DNA of 64,000 bases, taken from positions 1 through 64,000 of the forward strand of contig NZ_JBPYCS010000001.1 in the NCBI RefSeq assembly GCF_051846935.1, in the 5' to 3' direction. The notes below the pieces were generated by a model. The model was not told where the DNA came from, ran no database searches, and saw only the letters and a list, made by a program, of their open reading frames with translations. This document shows, in pieces, positions 16,834 through 25,861 of the stretch; the stretch's first letter is position 1, and every line of letters starts with the position of its first letter. Source of the DNA: JBPYCR01 sp051846935 (GTDB taxonomy: Bacteria > Bacillota > Bacilli > Bacillales > Amphibacillaceae). The translations under genes and the position numbers were made by a program.

Positions 16834-16864
16834 CCTGGCTTTATGCTTAATCGCAGCTCGTTAC

Positions 16865-17638
16865 TTAACCGATAATATGATAACCTGAATCAACGTGTAA
16901 TACTTCACCAGTTACCCCTCTGGATAAATCACTTATAAAAAATAGTGTAGCGTCTCCAACTTCATCTTGGTCTACATTTTTCCGTAGAGGTGCCTTTTCT
17001 TCGATAACAGAGCTAATCTCATTAAACCCAGATACGCCTTTAGCAGACAATGTGCGAATTGGTCCAGCAGATATCGCGTTGACACGAATTCCGTCCTTTC
17101 CAACATCCTCCGCCAAGTATCTAACGCTCGCTTCTAAGGAAGCTTTTGCTACTCCCATTACGTTGTAATTCTTGACGGCACGTTCAGCACCAAGGTACGT
17201 TTGGGTAACAATACTTCCTCCTTCTTTCATAAGCTTTCGTGCTGCTTTCGTTACAGCTACGAGAGAAAATGCGCTTATATTTTGTGCTAAAAGGAATCCA
17301 TCTCGAGATGTATCCGCAAAGTCTCCTTGTAATTCTTCCCGATTGGCAAATGCTACAGAGTGAACTACACCATGAATAACACCACAATGCGCTTCAATTT
17401 CCTGAAAGGCGGCCTGAATGCTCTCATCACTAGCAACATCGCATGAGACGATTTGCTTTGCTTGTATATCGTTTTTATCCAAAAGCTTTGTTAACTTTTG
17501 GTAAGATCGTTCCTGTCTATTCGTAAAAATTAAATTAGCGCCTGCGTTATGTAATGATTTCGTAATTCCCCAAGCGATGCTTCGTTCATTTGCAACTCCC
17601 ATTACTACAATGTTTTTATCTTTTAATAATCTAGACAT
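16865..17638 (-). CDS. fabI: Enoyl-[acyl-carrier-protein] reductase FabI
   Basis: I start at ATG 17638, preceded by GGAGGTG, giving 257 residues, the usual FabI length. The Rossmann nucleotide site is GVANERSIAWGITKSL near residue 14. The catalytic region TYLGAERAVKNYNVMGVAKASLEA contains the Tyr-x6-Tyr-x6-Lys arrangement of FabI. ISAGPIRTLSAKGVSGF and GEVLHVDSGYHIIG complete the fold. It reduces trans-2-enoyl-ACP with NAD(P)H in the last step of each fatty acid elongation cycle, and is the target of triclosan-type inhibitors. Single gene; no FapR-type site was recognised upstream. Confidence 0.96.
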   Translation of the reverse strand: MSRLLKDKNIVVMGVANERSIAWGITKSLHNAGANLIFTNRQERSYQKLTKLLDKNDIQAKQIVSCDVASDESIQAAFQEIEAHCGVIHGVVHSVAFANREELQGDFADTSRDGFLLAQNISAFSLVAVTKAARKLMKEGGSIVTQTYLGAERAVKNYNVMGVAKASLEASVRYLAEDVGKDGIRVNAISAGPIRTLSAKGVSGFNEISSVIEEKAPLRKNVDQDEVGDATLFFISDLSRGVTGEVLHVDSGYHIIG

Positions 17639-18291
17639 CGTGCACCTCCAATAGTAATCCACTTTATTATAACTGATTCCGTTCTATGAAAGAAATAAAA
17701 TAGCTAAGAAACTTAAATTGCTGGCATAATATTGAAACGAGTATTTATCTTCATGAATAAGCATGTTGTGGTGGAGAATTTGGAGCCGATACTGAAAAGC
17801 ACCCTCTTTCTGTTGAATCACCGGGTTTCTATTGAAAGATGTAGAGAATTTACCTCCTTTTGGGATTACTGGTTCATTATCGCACTGCATTAAGCACAAA
17901 AAATGATTGCTTTATTGAACATTCGTGTCCTTTTTGATGCAATAAAATAAGTCGGTCATCCTAAAGTAAATTACCTTCTTTTCCTAAAGCTCCCTAGTTA
18001 ATGTAAGCACACGATCAAAACCCAAATTTTGACAATCCATAACTTTGTATGATAATATAACGTTTATAACTTAGAAGTGGTAAAAATTTATTTCTAAATA
18101 TAAATAGGTGTTACTCACACTATAAAAAAAGGGAGTGTCCAGATCATGAAAAAGAAAATAATTATGTTCTTATCTATGGGCTATGGATACTCGACTGCTG
18201 TTTTCTTTTAGACATAAAAAAAAATGGTGAAGTCTGTCTAATTTTAGTAAGAAAAATAAGCAGGAAAATTTATAGTAAGTGAGGTAATAGT
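17639..18291. other. Gene-poor stretch before the Rid gene
   Basis: Apart from a possible 21-residue peptide gene (18146-18211) I see no gene here. The frame at 17684-17899 on the minus strand has no ribosome site and no recognisable product. AT content is high and no stable RNA fold was spotted. Confidence 0.5.
18146..18211 (+). CDS. Possible 21-residue leader or signal peptide
   Basis: AAAGGGAGTG lies about 8 bases before an ATG that opens a short frame: MKKKIIMFLSMGYGYSTAVFF. A lysine start followed by hydrophobic residues looks like the beginning of a signal peptide or a short membrane peptide. It may be a decayed gene start, because the frame stops abruptly and nothing similar follows. 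Support is only the ribosome site and the composition. Confidence 0.25.
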   Translation: MKKKIIMFLSMGYGYSTAVFF

Positions 18292-18684
18292 ATGCAAAAA
18301 ATTACTAGGAAAAACCCGAAATGTATGCCAAAACCAGTAGGTAACTACAGTCATATAACGAGAGTACCAAAAGGAGCGGGCTTGCTTGTAACATCTGGTC
18401 AAATCGGAATAGATATGGAAGGTAAAGTTCCTTCAAATCTTAATGACCAAATTACAAACACTTTTACAAACATCAAGAGGGCTCTTGAATCAGAAGGACT
18501 AACTGAAGAGAACGTTATAAAGGTTAACATATGGGCAACAGAAGAAATAAATTGGGATTATTTCGATATTCAGTGGGATCAGCTATTTGGAACGGCATAT
18601 CCATCTATGACAATTGCATATATTTCTGAATTGGGATTGCCTGAATTGAAAATTGAAATTGAACTATGGTGTGCTGAAATTTAA
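18292..18684 (+). CDS. Rid-family (YjgF/YER057c/UK114) protein lacking the RidA arginine
   Basis: A 130-residue protein with Rid features: KPVGNYSHITRVPKGAGLLVTSGQIGID, NTFTNIKRALESEGLTEENVIKVNIWATEE and the C-terminal ELKIEIELWC. Canonical RidA hydrolyses reactive imines/enamines made by PLP enzymes and needs the arginine of the TAYPARS motif (Arg105 in E. coli). Here the aligned sequence is TAYPSMT, with Met instead of Arg, so it probably belongs to a Rid subgroup without standard imine deaminase activity. It is separated by a short gap from the CRISPR locus and has no obvious operon partner. Confidence 0.88.
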   Translation: MQKITRKNPKCMPKPVGNYSHITRVPKGAGLLVTSGQIGIDMEGKVPSNLNDQITNTFTNIKRALESEGLTEENVIKVNIWATEEINWDYFDIQWDQLFGTAYPSMTIAYISELGLPELKIEIELWCAEI

Positions 18685-18884
18685 TGACCAAAAAGAAACA
18701 GTGAAAAACTGTTTAGCGTTCAGACATGAAATTTTTTAAACGCTACCACACAGCCTATTTGCTGTTTACGTTTTTTATTCTTATTTCAAGTTAGAAATAT
18801 CGTAGTATGATTTTCATGATTTGATTTTTGATCCTTTGTTTCAAAGAAACCTGGTAAAAATAGTGAACTAAAAATTAGAAAAGT

Positions 18885-18913
18885 TTGACAAATGTTAAAG
18901 TATAGGATATTAT
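18885..18913 (+). promoter_or_regulatory. Promoter of the tracrRNA
   Basis: TTGACA (18885-18890) and TATTAT (18908-18913) are separated by exactly 17 bp. The predicted start, about 18920, coincides with the G of GTCTCAT, the first base able to pair with the CRISPR repeat end. Confidence 0.85.
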
Positions 18914-18919
18914 AAAGGT

Positions 18920-19045
18920 GTCTCATAGCAATCGACGGATTGCATTTATACCTAAGATCATTGGATCTGCTAAAATAAGGCCATTGTGCCGGAATTGATC
19001 CAATCGGATCTAAGGAAGCTATCATTTTATGGTAGCTTCCTTTTT
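18920..19045 (+). ncRNA. tracrRNA of the type II-A CRISPR system
   Basis: The anti-repeat is in three parts: GTCTCAT (18920-18926) pairs with repeat bases 30-36; ATACCTAAGATCA (18948-18960) pairs with bases 15-27 including one G-U; GCTAAAAT (18969-18976) pairs with bases 1-8 with a terminal G-U. Between the first two parts an extra hairpin, GCAATC-GACG-GATTGC (18928-18943), is inserted. TTGGATCT forms the bulge, as in the SaCas9 RNA. Downstream come GGC/GCC and GATCC-AATC-GGATC stems and an intrinsic terminator. Layout and sequence (ATACCTAA..., CTAAAATAAGGC...TGCCG) resemble S. aureus tracrRNA. Confidence 0.92.
19014..19045 (+). terminator. Terminator of the tracrRNA
   Basis: GGAAGCTA pairs with TAGCTTCC over an 11-nt loop, followed by TTTTT. 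Confidence 0.9.
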
Positions 19046-19154
19046 CGTGCGCGCGATACGAACTGACAAAAAGAGCAATCGAATGATAATTAACGCCCCT
19101 CTTTTTGTTTAATTTTAAAGGTTCTCAATTTTGAGTGGGAATTTTTGTAATATT

Positions 19155-19163
19155 TGGTATAGT
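19155..19163 (+). promoter_or_regulatory. Extended -10 promoter of cas9
   Basis: TGGTATAGT is an extended -10 element 35 bp before the cas9 start; no good -35 is visible. A CTCA-attt-TGAG inverted repeat lies just upstream, at about 19124-19135, and could be regulatory. Confidence 0.55.
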
Positions 19164-19197
19164 GTATGTAAGCATATGATAGAGAGGGAGCGAGTAT

Positions 19198-22100
19198 ATG
19201 GGGGATTTAAACAAAAGCTATACGTTAGGTTTGGATATTGGTATTGGATCTGTCGGCTGGGGAATTATTGATGAAAAGCAAGATATTGTTGATGCAGGCG
19301 TCCGAATTTTTCCTGAAGCTGATGTATCAAATAATGATGGAAGGAGAATGCACCGTGGTACGCGTCGATTGTTAAGACGAAGGGCTCATCGACTTGAACG
19401 CATTAAGCATTTATTAAAAGAAGCAGAAATAATTCGTGACGCAGGCGATATTTCATATGAAAATAGTGAATCACCTTACCATATTAGGGTAAAAGGTCTG
19501 AATGAAAAGCTATCTGCCAATGAACTTGCAATTGCTCTGTTGCATTTAGGAAAAAGACGGGGGATTCATAATGTAGAGGCAGCAGCGGATGATAAAGAAG
19601 CGAAAAATGAACAATCGACAAAAGAACAAATTAGCAGTAATAGTAAACAATTAGAAGGTAAATATGTTTGCGAATTACAGCTACAAAGATTAAAAGAAAC
19701 AGGAAAAGTAAGAGGGCATGTTAATCGTTTTAAAACGTCGGATTATGTTGATGAAGCAAACCGATTATTACGTACCCAAGCTAAGTATTACGTTGCATTG
19801 GATGAAGCATTTATATCCAAATATATTAACCTACTTGAAACACGCCGTGAATACTATGAGGGGCCGGGCTTTGGCAGTGAATATGGATGGGAGCAAGATA
19901 TTAAAAAATGGTACGAGCAAATGATGGGGAAATGCAGCTATTACCCAGAAGAACTTCGCTCCGTTAAAGAGGCGTATTCCGCACAGTTGTTCAATCTGCT
20001 AAACGACCTAAACAATCTAGTCATTACTCGCCCGGAGAATAACAAGCTTACAGAGAAGGAAAAAGAACAAATTGTAACTAATGTTTTTAAAAAGAAGAAA
20101 ACCGGGACACTAAAACAGATTGCTAAGGAATTAAGCGTAAGTGAGCACGATATAGAAGGATACCGAATAAATAGCAAAGGAACGCCTATTTTTACGGAAT
20201 TGAAGATCTATTATGACATAAAGAAAATAACAAAAAAAGAATCAATCCTTAATAATCCCGATGTATTAGACAGCATTGCCGAAATTGCAACGATCTTTCA
20301 AACTCCCCAGGATGTTAAAGAAGAATTAGTACACCTAGAATTACCTCTACACGATGATGAAATAGATAAGATAAGTCATCTAAGCTACCAGCAAACACAT
20401 TCATTAAGTTTAAAGTTAATAAAACAAGTATTGCCTGATTTGTGGTCAACAACTAAAAACCAAATGCAATTATTTACCGAAATGGGAATGAAACCTAAAA
20501 AGGTTACACTTTCAGGAAAAAAATACATTCCATACACCCATATAGATGAATGGATATTGTCGCCAGTAGTGAAGCGTTCGTTTAAACAGTCCATTCGCGT
20601 AATCAATGCTGTGATGAAAGAGTACGGCGAACCTAAAGAAATTGTAATTGAACTGGCGAGAGAAAAAAACAGCCAAGAAAGAAAGCAGTTTATCAAAGAT
20701 TTAAACAAGCAAAATGCTGCACTGAACAGACAGGTGAAGGAAAAGCTAGAATCAAAAGGGATCGCAGGATCGAATGGTTTATTTCAGAAATTAAGATTAT
20801 GGCATTTGCAAGAAGGTATCTGCTTGTACTCATTGAAAGCAATTCCTATAGAGGATTTGCTAGATAATCCTAACTTTTATGAAATTGACCATATTATTCC
20901 ACGATCTGTTTCCTTTGACGATTCACAAAACAATAAAGTCCTTGTTAAAAGCGAGGAAAACCAGAAAAAGGGAAAAATGACCCCCTACCAATATTTTCAT
21001 AGTAACAAAACGAGTGTAACGTATGAAAAATTTAAAGCCCATGTACTTCAATTAGCAAAGACAAAAGAAAAATTACCAAAGAAAAAAATGCACTATCTTC
21101 TCGATGAAAGAGACATTAATAAATATGATGTCCAAAAGGAATTTATTAATCGGAATTTAGTAGATACGAGATATGCAACACGTGAGCTCCTTACTCTACT
21201 AACGAGCTTTTTTAAAGAAAACAACAAAGACGTCAAATTGAAATCGCTAAATGGCTCTTTTACGAATTACCTCCGCAAATTATGGAAGTTTAAAAAGGAT
21301 AGAGACGTAGACTTTAAGCATCACGCAGAAGACGCATTAGTCGTTGCAATGGCTAGTTATATATTTGAACATAAGGACGCCTTTGTAGCACAAAATATTT
21401 TATTAACTGAAAATAGAGTAGTGGATCAAACGACAGGGGAAATTTTAGACGAAGAAACCTTTAACGCAACGTTTACAGATAAGTATAACAAGGTTCAAGC
21501 AATTAAAAACTATAAACAGTATAAGTACTCCCATAAAGCCGATATGAAACCAAATCGTCAATTAATGAATGACACGATTTATTCAACTAGAGAAAAAGAA
21601 GGCAAAGAGTATATTGTTGAAAAGATAAAAAACCTCTATGAGAAAGATAATGATAAGTTAGCCAAGCTAATAATAAAATCTCCAGAGAAATTATTAATGT
21701 ACCATCATGATAACCAGACGTTTAATGAACTAAAGGAAATAATTAATCGCTACAGAGAAGCTAAAAACCCGCTATATAAATATTTTGAAGAGGAAGGTGA
21801 ACACGTTCGCAAATATAGTAAAAAAGGTAACGGTCCGTATATAAAGTCAATTAAATATTATGGGAATCAATTAAAGGAACATAAGGATATTTCCCATAAG
21901 TTTGCACCGAAAAATAAACGTGTTGTTAACTTGTCCCTAAAACCATTCAGAATGGACGTGTTTCTTGATGACGGCGTTTATAAGTTTATTACAATTCGGT
22001 ATAACGATTTGTTTGAGAAAAAAGGTGGTTTTGAGTTAACGAAAGAAACTTATGATAAAAAATTAACGCAAAAAAATATTAAAAATATAAAAAATTTCGT

Positions 22101-22368
22101 TTTCTCCTTATATAAACATCAAATTTTGGAAATAAATGGTGAAGAGTACAGATTAATTGGTGTGAATCACGATACAGCAAATACTATAGAATTAAATAAT
22201 GTTACAAACGACTATAAAGAGTATTGTGAACAAAACAACATTAAAAATAATAGAATTCGCATAAACATAGGCAGAAGAACTTCAATATTTAAAAAGATCT
22301 CTGTAGATGTGTTAGGAAATCGCTATATAACAAAAAATGAAAGAATTAAATATTTTTATCCAAAGTAA
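19198..22368 (+). CDS. cas9: CRISPR-associated endonuclease Cas9 (small type II-A, SaCas9-like)
   Basis: A 1056-residue RNA-guided DNA endonuclease, close to SaCas9 in size (1053). RuvC-I has D13 in LGLDIGIGSVGWGI; the arginine-rich bridge helix is RRGTRR..RRRAHRLERIKHLL-like near 50-80; RuvC-II has E485 in IVIELARE; the HNH domain has H565 in YEIDHIIPRSV and N in DSQNNKVLV; RuvC-III has H709 and D712 in HHAEDALVVAM. All catalytic residues are present. The C-terminal 250 residues should hold the PAM-interacting domain; the PAM cannot be read. GAGAGGGAG precedes the ATG. It heads the cas9-cas1-cas2-csn2 operon. Confidence 0.97.
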   Translation: MGDLNKSYTLGLDIGIGSVGWGIIDEKQDIVDAGVRIFPEADVSNNDGRRMHRGTRRLLRRRAHRLERIKHLLKEAEIIRDAGDISYENSESPYHIRVKGLNEKLSANELAIALLHLGKRRGIHNVEAAADDKEAKNEQSTKEQISSNSKQLEGKYVCELQLQRLKETGKVRGHVNRFKTSDYVDEANRLLRTQAKYYVALDEAFISKYINLLETRREYYEGPGFGSEYGWEQDIKKWYEQMMGKCSYYPEELRSVKEAYSAQLFNLLNDLNNLVITRPENNKLTEKEKEQIVTNVFKKKKTGTLKQIAKELSVSEHDIEGYRINSKGTPIFTELKIYYDIKKITKKESILNNPDVLDSIAEIATIFQTPQDVKEELVHLELPLHDDEIDKISHLSYQQTHSLSLKLIKQVLPDLWSTTKNQMQLFTEMGMKPKKVTLSGKKYIPYTHIDEWILSPVVKRSFKQSIRVINAVMKEYGEPKEIVIELAREKNSQERKQFIKDLNKQNAALNRQVKEKLESKGIAGSNGLFQKLRLWHLQEGICLYSLKAIPIEDLLDNPNFYEIDHIIPRSVSFDDSQNNKVLVKSEENQKKGKMTPYQYFHSNKTSVTYEKFKAHVLQLAKTKEKLPKKKMHYLLDERDINKYDVQKEFINRNLVDTRYATRELLTLLTSFFKENNKDVKLKSLNGSFTNYLRKLWKFKKDRDVDFKHHAEDALVVAMASYIFEHKDAFVAQNILLTENRVVDQTTGEILDEETFNATFTDKYNKVQAIKNYKQYKYSHKADMKPNRQLMNDTIYSTREKEGKEYIVEKIKNLYEKDNDKLAKLIIKSPEKLLMYHHDNQTFNELKEIINRYREAKNPLYKYFEEEGEHVRKYSKKGNGPYIKSIKYYGNQLKEHKDISHKFAPKNKRVVNLSLKPFRMDVFLDDGVYKFITIRYNDLFEKKGGFELTKETYDKKLTQKNIKNIKNFVFSLYKHQILEINGEEYRLIGVNHDTANTIELNNVTNDYKEYCEQNNIKNNRIRINIGRRTSIFKKISVDVLGNRYITKNERIKYFYPK

Positions 22369-22390
22369 TTAGTAAAGGGAGGTTTACAGG

Positions 22391-23296
22391 GTGAGTTGGC
22401 GTATCGTCCATGTAGGGAATGTCGATCAATTATCATTACAATTAGATAATTTAAAAGTTGTCCAAAAAGATGTAGATGTCAAAATCCCATTACGTGATAT
22501 CTTTGCATTAGTAATTGAAGATTTAGCTTGCAAGTTGACTAGTAGATTAATGGTTGAGCTTTCAAAGAATAATATACTCGTGTTACTATGCAATCAAAAA
22601 TACTTGCCAGAATGCGTCATTCACCCTGTTTCTGGTCACTTTGGGCAACATAGGCAAATGATGAAACAATTAGGCTGGACAGATTCACAGAAGAAAGAAT
22701 TATGGAAACTAATTATTCACCAAAAAGTGACAAATCAAGCAAATGTTATGCAAAGGTGTTCTGTTGACGATTATCGGATCGAAAAGATGAACGAGCTTTT
22801 AAGAAGCATCTCACCTGGAGACCGTACAAATATAGAAGGGCAAGCGGCAAAAATATATTTTAATAGTTTCTTTGAAGAAGGCTACACGAGAAGTAATCTG
22901 AATTTTATTGAAAATGCAGCTCTGAATTACGGGTATGCCATCATTCATTCGGCAATAGCAAGAACAGTTGTTGCAAAGGGATTAATACCGGGGCTCGGTG
23001 TACATCATAGAGGGGATCGCAACCCACATAACCTTGCTTCAGATATAATAGAACCATTTCGCCCGATAGTAGATTATTTTGTCATTAAACATCCGCCAGA
23101 GGCTTATCTTACAAAAGAATATAGAATTCATTTGATAAACTTGCTACATGCAAAAGTTGTTATAGATAATAAAGTACAAACGGTTATACGCGCCATTGAA
23201 ATATGCATTAACTCATTATTTGATTATTTTGAGACTGGTAAATCAACGTCATTAAAGCTGCCCGATTTAGAGAAAATGAAGCTGCATGAGTTATAG
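22391..23296 (+). CDS. cas1: Type II CRISPR-associated integrase Cas1
   Basis: A 301-residue Cas1 of the type II subgroup, starting at GTG 22391 after AAAGGGAGG. Seen are the N-terminal beta region (VDVKIPLRDIFALVIED) and the catalytic helical domain with the glutamate in NIEGQAAKIYFNSFF, the histidine in GLGVHHRGDRN and the acidic DIIEPFRPIVD. With Cas2 it integrates new spacers at the leader-repeat junction; in type II-A, Cas9 and Csn2 are also needed. The gene is 22 bp from cas9 and overlaps cas2 by 11 bp, so it is translated in one operon. Confidence 0.96.
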   Translation: MSWRIVHVGNVDQLSLQLDNLKVVQKDVDVKIPLRDIFALVIEDLACKLTSRLMVELSKNNILVLLCNQKYLPECVIHPVSGHFGQHRQMMKQLGWTDSQKKELWKLIIHQKVTNQANVMQRCSVDDYRIEKMNELLRSISPGDRTNIEGQAAKIYFNSFFEEGYTRSNLNFIENAALNYGYAIIHSAIARTVVAKGLIPGLGVHHRGDRNPHNLASDIIEPFRPIVDYFVIKHPPEAYLTKEYRIHLINLLHAKVVIDNKVQTVIRAIEICINSLFDYFETGKSTSLKLPDLEKMKLHEL

Positions 23297-23609
23297 GTTT
23301 GTGAGAGTAATGATCATGTTTGATTTACCAGTTGAAACAAAGGCGCAAGTAAGAACTTATACAAAGTTTAGAAAAGAGTTGATTAAGCAAGGGTTTTTAA
23401 TGATGCAATACTCAATATATGTAAAGTCATGTCTTAATAAAGATGCCGCACATGGGACGATTAGTAATGTAAGGCGGTTTTTGCCAAAGGATGGTCATGT
23501 AAGATCTATGATAATTACAGAAAGGCAATTTGAAAAAATGACTATTTTAGTAGGAGAGTCGAATCGAAACCTTGAAATACTTGGCGAAAACAGAACAATT
23601 CAATTTTGA
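23286..23609 (+). CDS. cas2: CRISPR-associated protein Cas2
   Basis: A 107-residue Cas2 with the ferredoxin-like start VRVMIMFDLPVETKAQVRTYTKFRKELIKQGF, where the Asp of MFDLP is the conserved residue, and QYSIYVKSCLN typical of type II Cas2 proteins. It forms the structural centre of the Cas1-Cas2 integrase. It overlaps the cas1 end by 11 bp and is followed by csn2 after 11 bp. Nothing is missing compared with the family. Confidence 0.95.
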   Translation: MSYRFVRVMIMFDLPVETKAQVRTYTKFRKELIKQGFLMMQYSIYVKSCLNKDAAHGTISNVRRFLPKDGHVRSMIITERQFEKMTILVGESNRNLEILGENRTIQF

Positions 23610-23620
23610 AGGTGAGAATA

Positions 23621-24622
23621 ATGCAAATGCGTTGGCTTGTAAGTAATGGCGATGAAAAGTGGCAGCTGAACATGGCTTCCTATAGCTCTCTTTTTATAGA
23701 TCACACTACTAATTTAGATTTATTTGTGAAACCAGTCATTGAATATTTTCAGCCTAGAAGCAAGCTTAAAGAAGCTGTATCAATAAAAGATATTAATGAT
23801 GAGTATGAAGAAATAACGCATCATGCTTTCACTGCAATTGAAATATCGAATAATTACTTAAAAGAGGAGCCGGCGCTAAGTGCAAAATCTTATCTAAAGG
23901 CACAGTTAAAAACAGAATTACTAAACCATATTGAAACCGATGGGTATATGCAAACAATAAATTCTTTAGTTCAAGATTTAATTACGTCCTCACTAGATCC
24001 CTTGCCAATAAAAGCAAAGAATTTTACAGTCGACTCTCTATTAAAGCTGCTTGAAGTAGATCTTGCATTTTGTTCTGAGCGCACGATACACCAAAACCAA
24101 CTACTCCTTCAGATAATCAAAAAACATCTAGCACATAAACATAAAAATTCCTTGATTTTATTTTACATGTATCCAGAGTTATACTTAAGTCCGAAAGAAC
24201 AAATAAATATGAAAGAATTTCTTTATTCTTTAAGTAATGAAATGCATGTATTTGTCATAACAAGCTCCAGATTTTTTATGGCTAATGAGTTTGACGGTTG
24301 CAATTACTTTAATCAAGGCGAACAGCTATTTACGAATAGCTTTTTAGATGATTTAGAATGGGAAAGTCCGTTGCCTTTTGAAAGGGAATCACTAATCAAA
24401 AGTTTACTAACAATAAGTCAAAATCATTTAGATGCATTAGAGTTAAATCCTGTTGTATCTAATTTTAAGCAAGCAGATATAGTAACATTCTCTTCTATTG
24501 ACTTATATGTAATAGTTTTTATTATGAAAAGGCTGAAACTTCAGTATATCTTACAACTAAATGAAGATAGAATAGAAAAGCCAGTATTGGAGTATGCTCT
24601 AGATGTCTATGAAAAAATGTGA
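23621..24622 (+). CDS. csn2: Long-form Csn2-type adaptation protein
   Basis: I start at ATG 23621 after GAAGGTGAG (333 residues); an in-frame TTG lies 15 bases upstream. Position right after cas2 and before the array, and a length well above the roughly 220 residues of the short Csn2 class, fit the long Csn2 variants of type II-A loci near SaCas9. LFIDHTTNLDLFVKPVIEYFQ, the central helical part, SLILFYMYPELYLSPKEQINMKEFL and MHVFVITSSRFFM fit the degenerate P-loop-like core of Csn2, although no true Walker A is visible. Csn2 rings bind DNA ends during spacer acquisition. Family call by context plus weak sequence pattern. Confidence 0.8.
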   Translation: MQMRWLVSNGDEKWQLNMASYSSLFIDHTTNLDLFVKPVIEYFQPRSKLKEAVSIKDINDEYEEITHHAFTAIEISNNYLKEEPALSAKSYLKAQLKTELLNHIETDGYMQTINSLVQDLITSSLDPLPIKAKNFTVDSLLKLLEVDLAFCSERTIHQNQLLLQIIKKHLAHKHKNSLILFYMYPELYLSPKEQINMKEFLYSLSNEMHVFVITSSRFFMANEFDGCNYFNQGEQLFTNSFLDDLEWESPLPFERESLIKSLLTISQNHLDALELNPVVSNFKQADIVTFSSIDLYVIVFIMKRLKLQYILQLNEDRIEKPVLEYALDVYEKM

Positions 24623-24638
24623 TATATTTTCATTACAG

Positions 24639-25861
24639 GTTTTAGCACCCTGTGATTTTAGGTATTAATGAGACCGATGCCGTGCCAAGCATAACGCTCG
24701 ATAAGTTTTAGCACCCTGTGATTTTAGGTATTAATGAGACAGGAAGCGCCTTATCAATTCGTATATGAGCGTTTTAGCACCCTGTGATTTTAGGTATTAA
24801 TGAGACGGGCGATAAGCCGATTACTCGATCGCAGGCGTTTTAGCACCCTGTGATTTTAGGTATTAATGAGACCGAAGCGTTGACGGATTATTAATTGGCG
24901 TAGTTTTAGCACCCTGTGATTTTAGGTATTAATGAGACGAACAGGCGGAATCGCAATTAATCACAGTTGTTTTAGCACCCTGTGATTTTAGGTATTAATG
25001 AGACCAGTAATAGACAATCATATCAACCCAGCAAGTTTTAGCACCCTGTGATTTTAGGTATTAATGAGACCATCTTCTGCTTGTCCTCCGATTGCAATAT
25101 GTTTTAGCACCCTGTGATTTTAGGTATTAATGAGACTTTGTTCACTTCTTCCGCTTGTTGCTTCATGTTTTAGCACCCTGTGATTTTAGGTATTAATGAG
25201 ACACGGGCGATGAGTTACAATTGCTTGAAGAGTTTTAGCACCCTGTGATTTTAGGTATTAATGAGACGCGATACTAACAAGCTACTATCGACGTATAGTT
25301 TTAGCACCCTGTGATTTTAGGTATTAATGAGACGCGAAATCATATCGAATTAGACATCGTTATGTTTTAGCACCCTGTGATTTTAGGTATTAATGAGACT
25401 AAATCCTATCATTTCCGCAGAAATAAAAGGTTTTAGCACCCTGTGATTTTAGGTATTAATGAGACGTAACCCCGAAGATACTAAAAAGAAGTATCGTTTT
25501 AGCACCCTGTGATTTTAGGTATTAATGAGACACCTCTGCATTGTGCTAGATATGAAGTCTCGTTTTAGCACCCTGTGATTTTAGGTATTAATGAGACGCT
25601 TTCCAGTTCTTTTCTATCCTGTCCGTGGTTTTAGCACCCTGTGATTTTAGGTATTAATGAGACATGGCTTTGACGAGGAGCGCAGCAGGAACAGTTTTAG
25701 CACCCTGTGATTTTAGGTATTAATGAGACGCGCTAATTGCGGCGCTGAACGGGCTGTTCGTTTTAGCACCCTGTGATTTTAGGTATTAATGAGACTACCG
25801 ATCGAAACTATTCAACGTGGTTTGAGTTTTAGCACCCTGTGATTTTAGGTATTAATGAGAC
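24639..25861 (+). CRISPR. Type II-A CRISPR array: 19 repeats, 18 spacers
   Basis: The 36-bp repeat begins GTTTTAGCACCCTG and ends GGTATTAATGAGAC. Repeats start at 24639, 24705, 24771, 24837, 24903, 24969, 25035, 25101, 25167, 25232, 25298, 25364, 25430, 25496, 25562, 25628, 25694, 25760 and 25826. All copies I read are identical, including the last one. Spacers are 30 nt, except the ninth (25203-25231), which is 29. The GTTTTAG start and the tracrRNA pairing show plus-strand transcription. Only 16 bp separate the csn2 stop from repeat 1, so the leader must overlap the csn2 end. 25862-26103 after the array is AT-rich and gene-free. Confidence 0.98.

Noticed and set aside
18786..19025. 79-codon minus-strand frame upstream of cas9
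   Set aside because: The region is fully explained by the tracrRNA promoter, anti-repeat and terminator on the plus strand.
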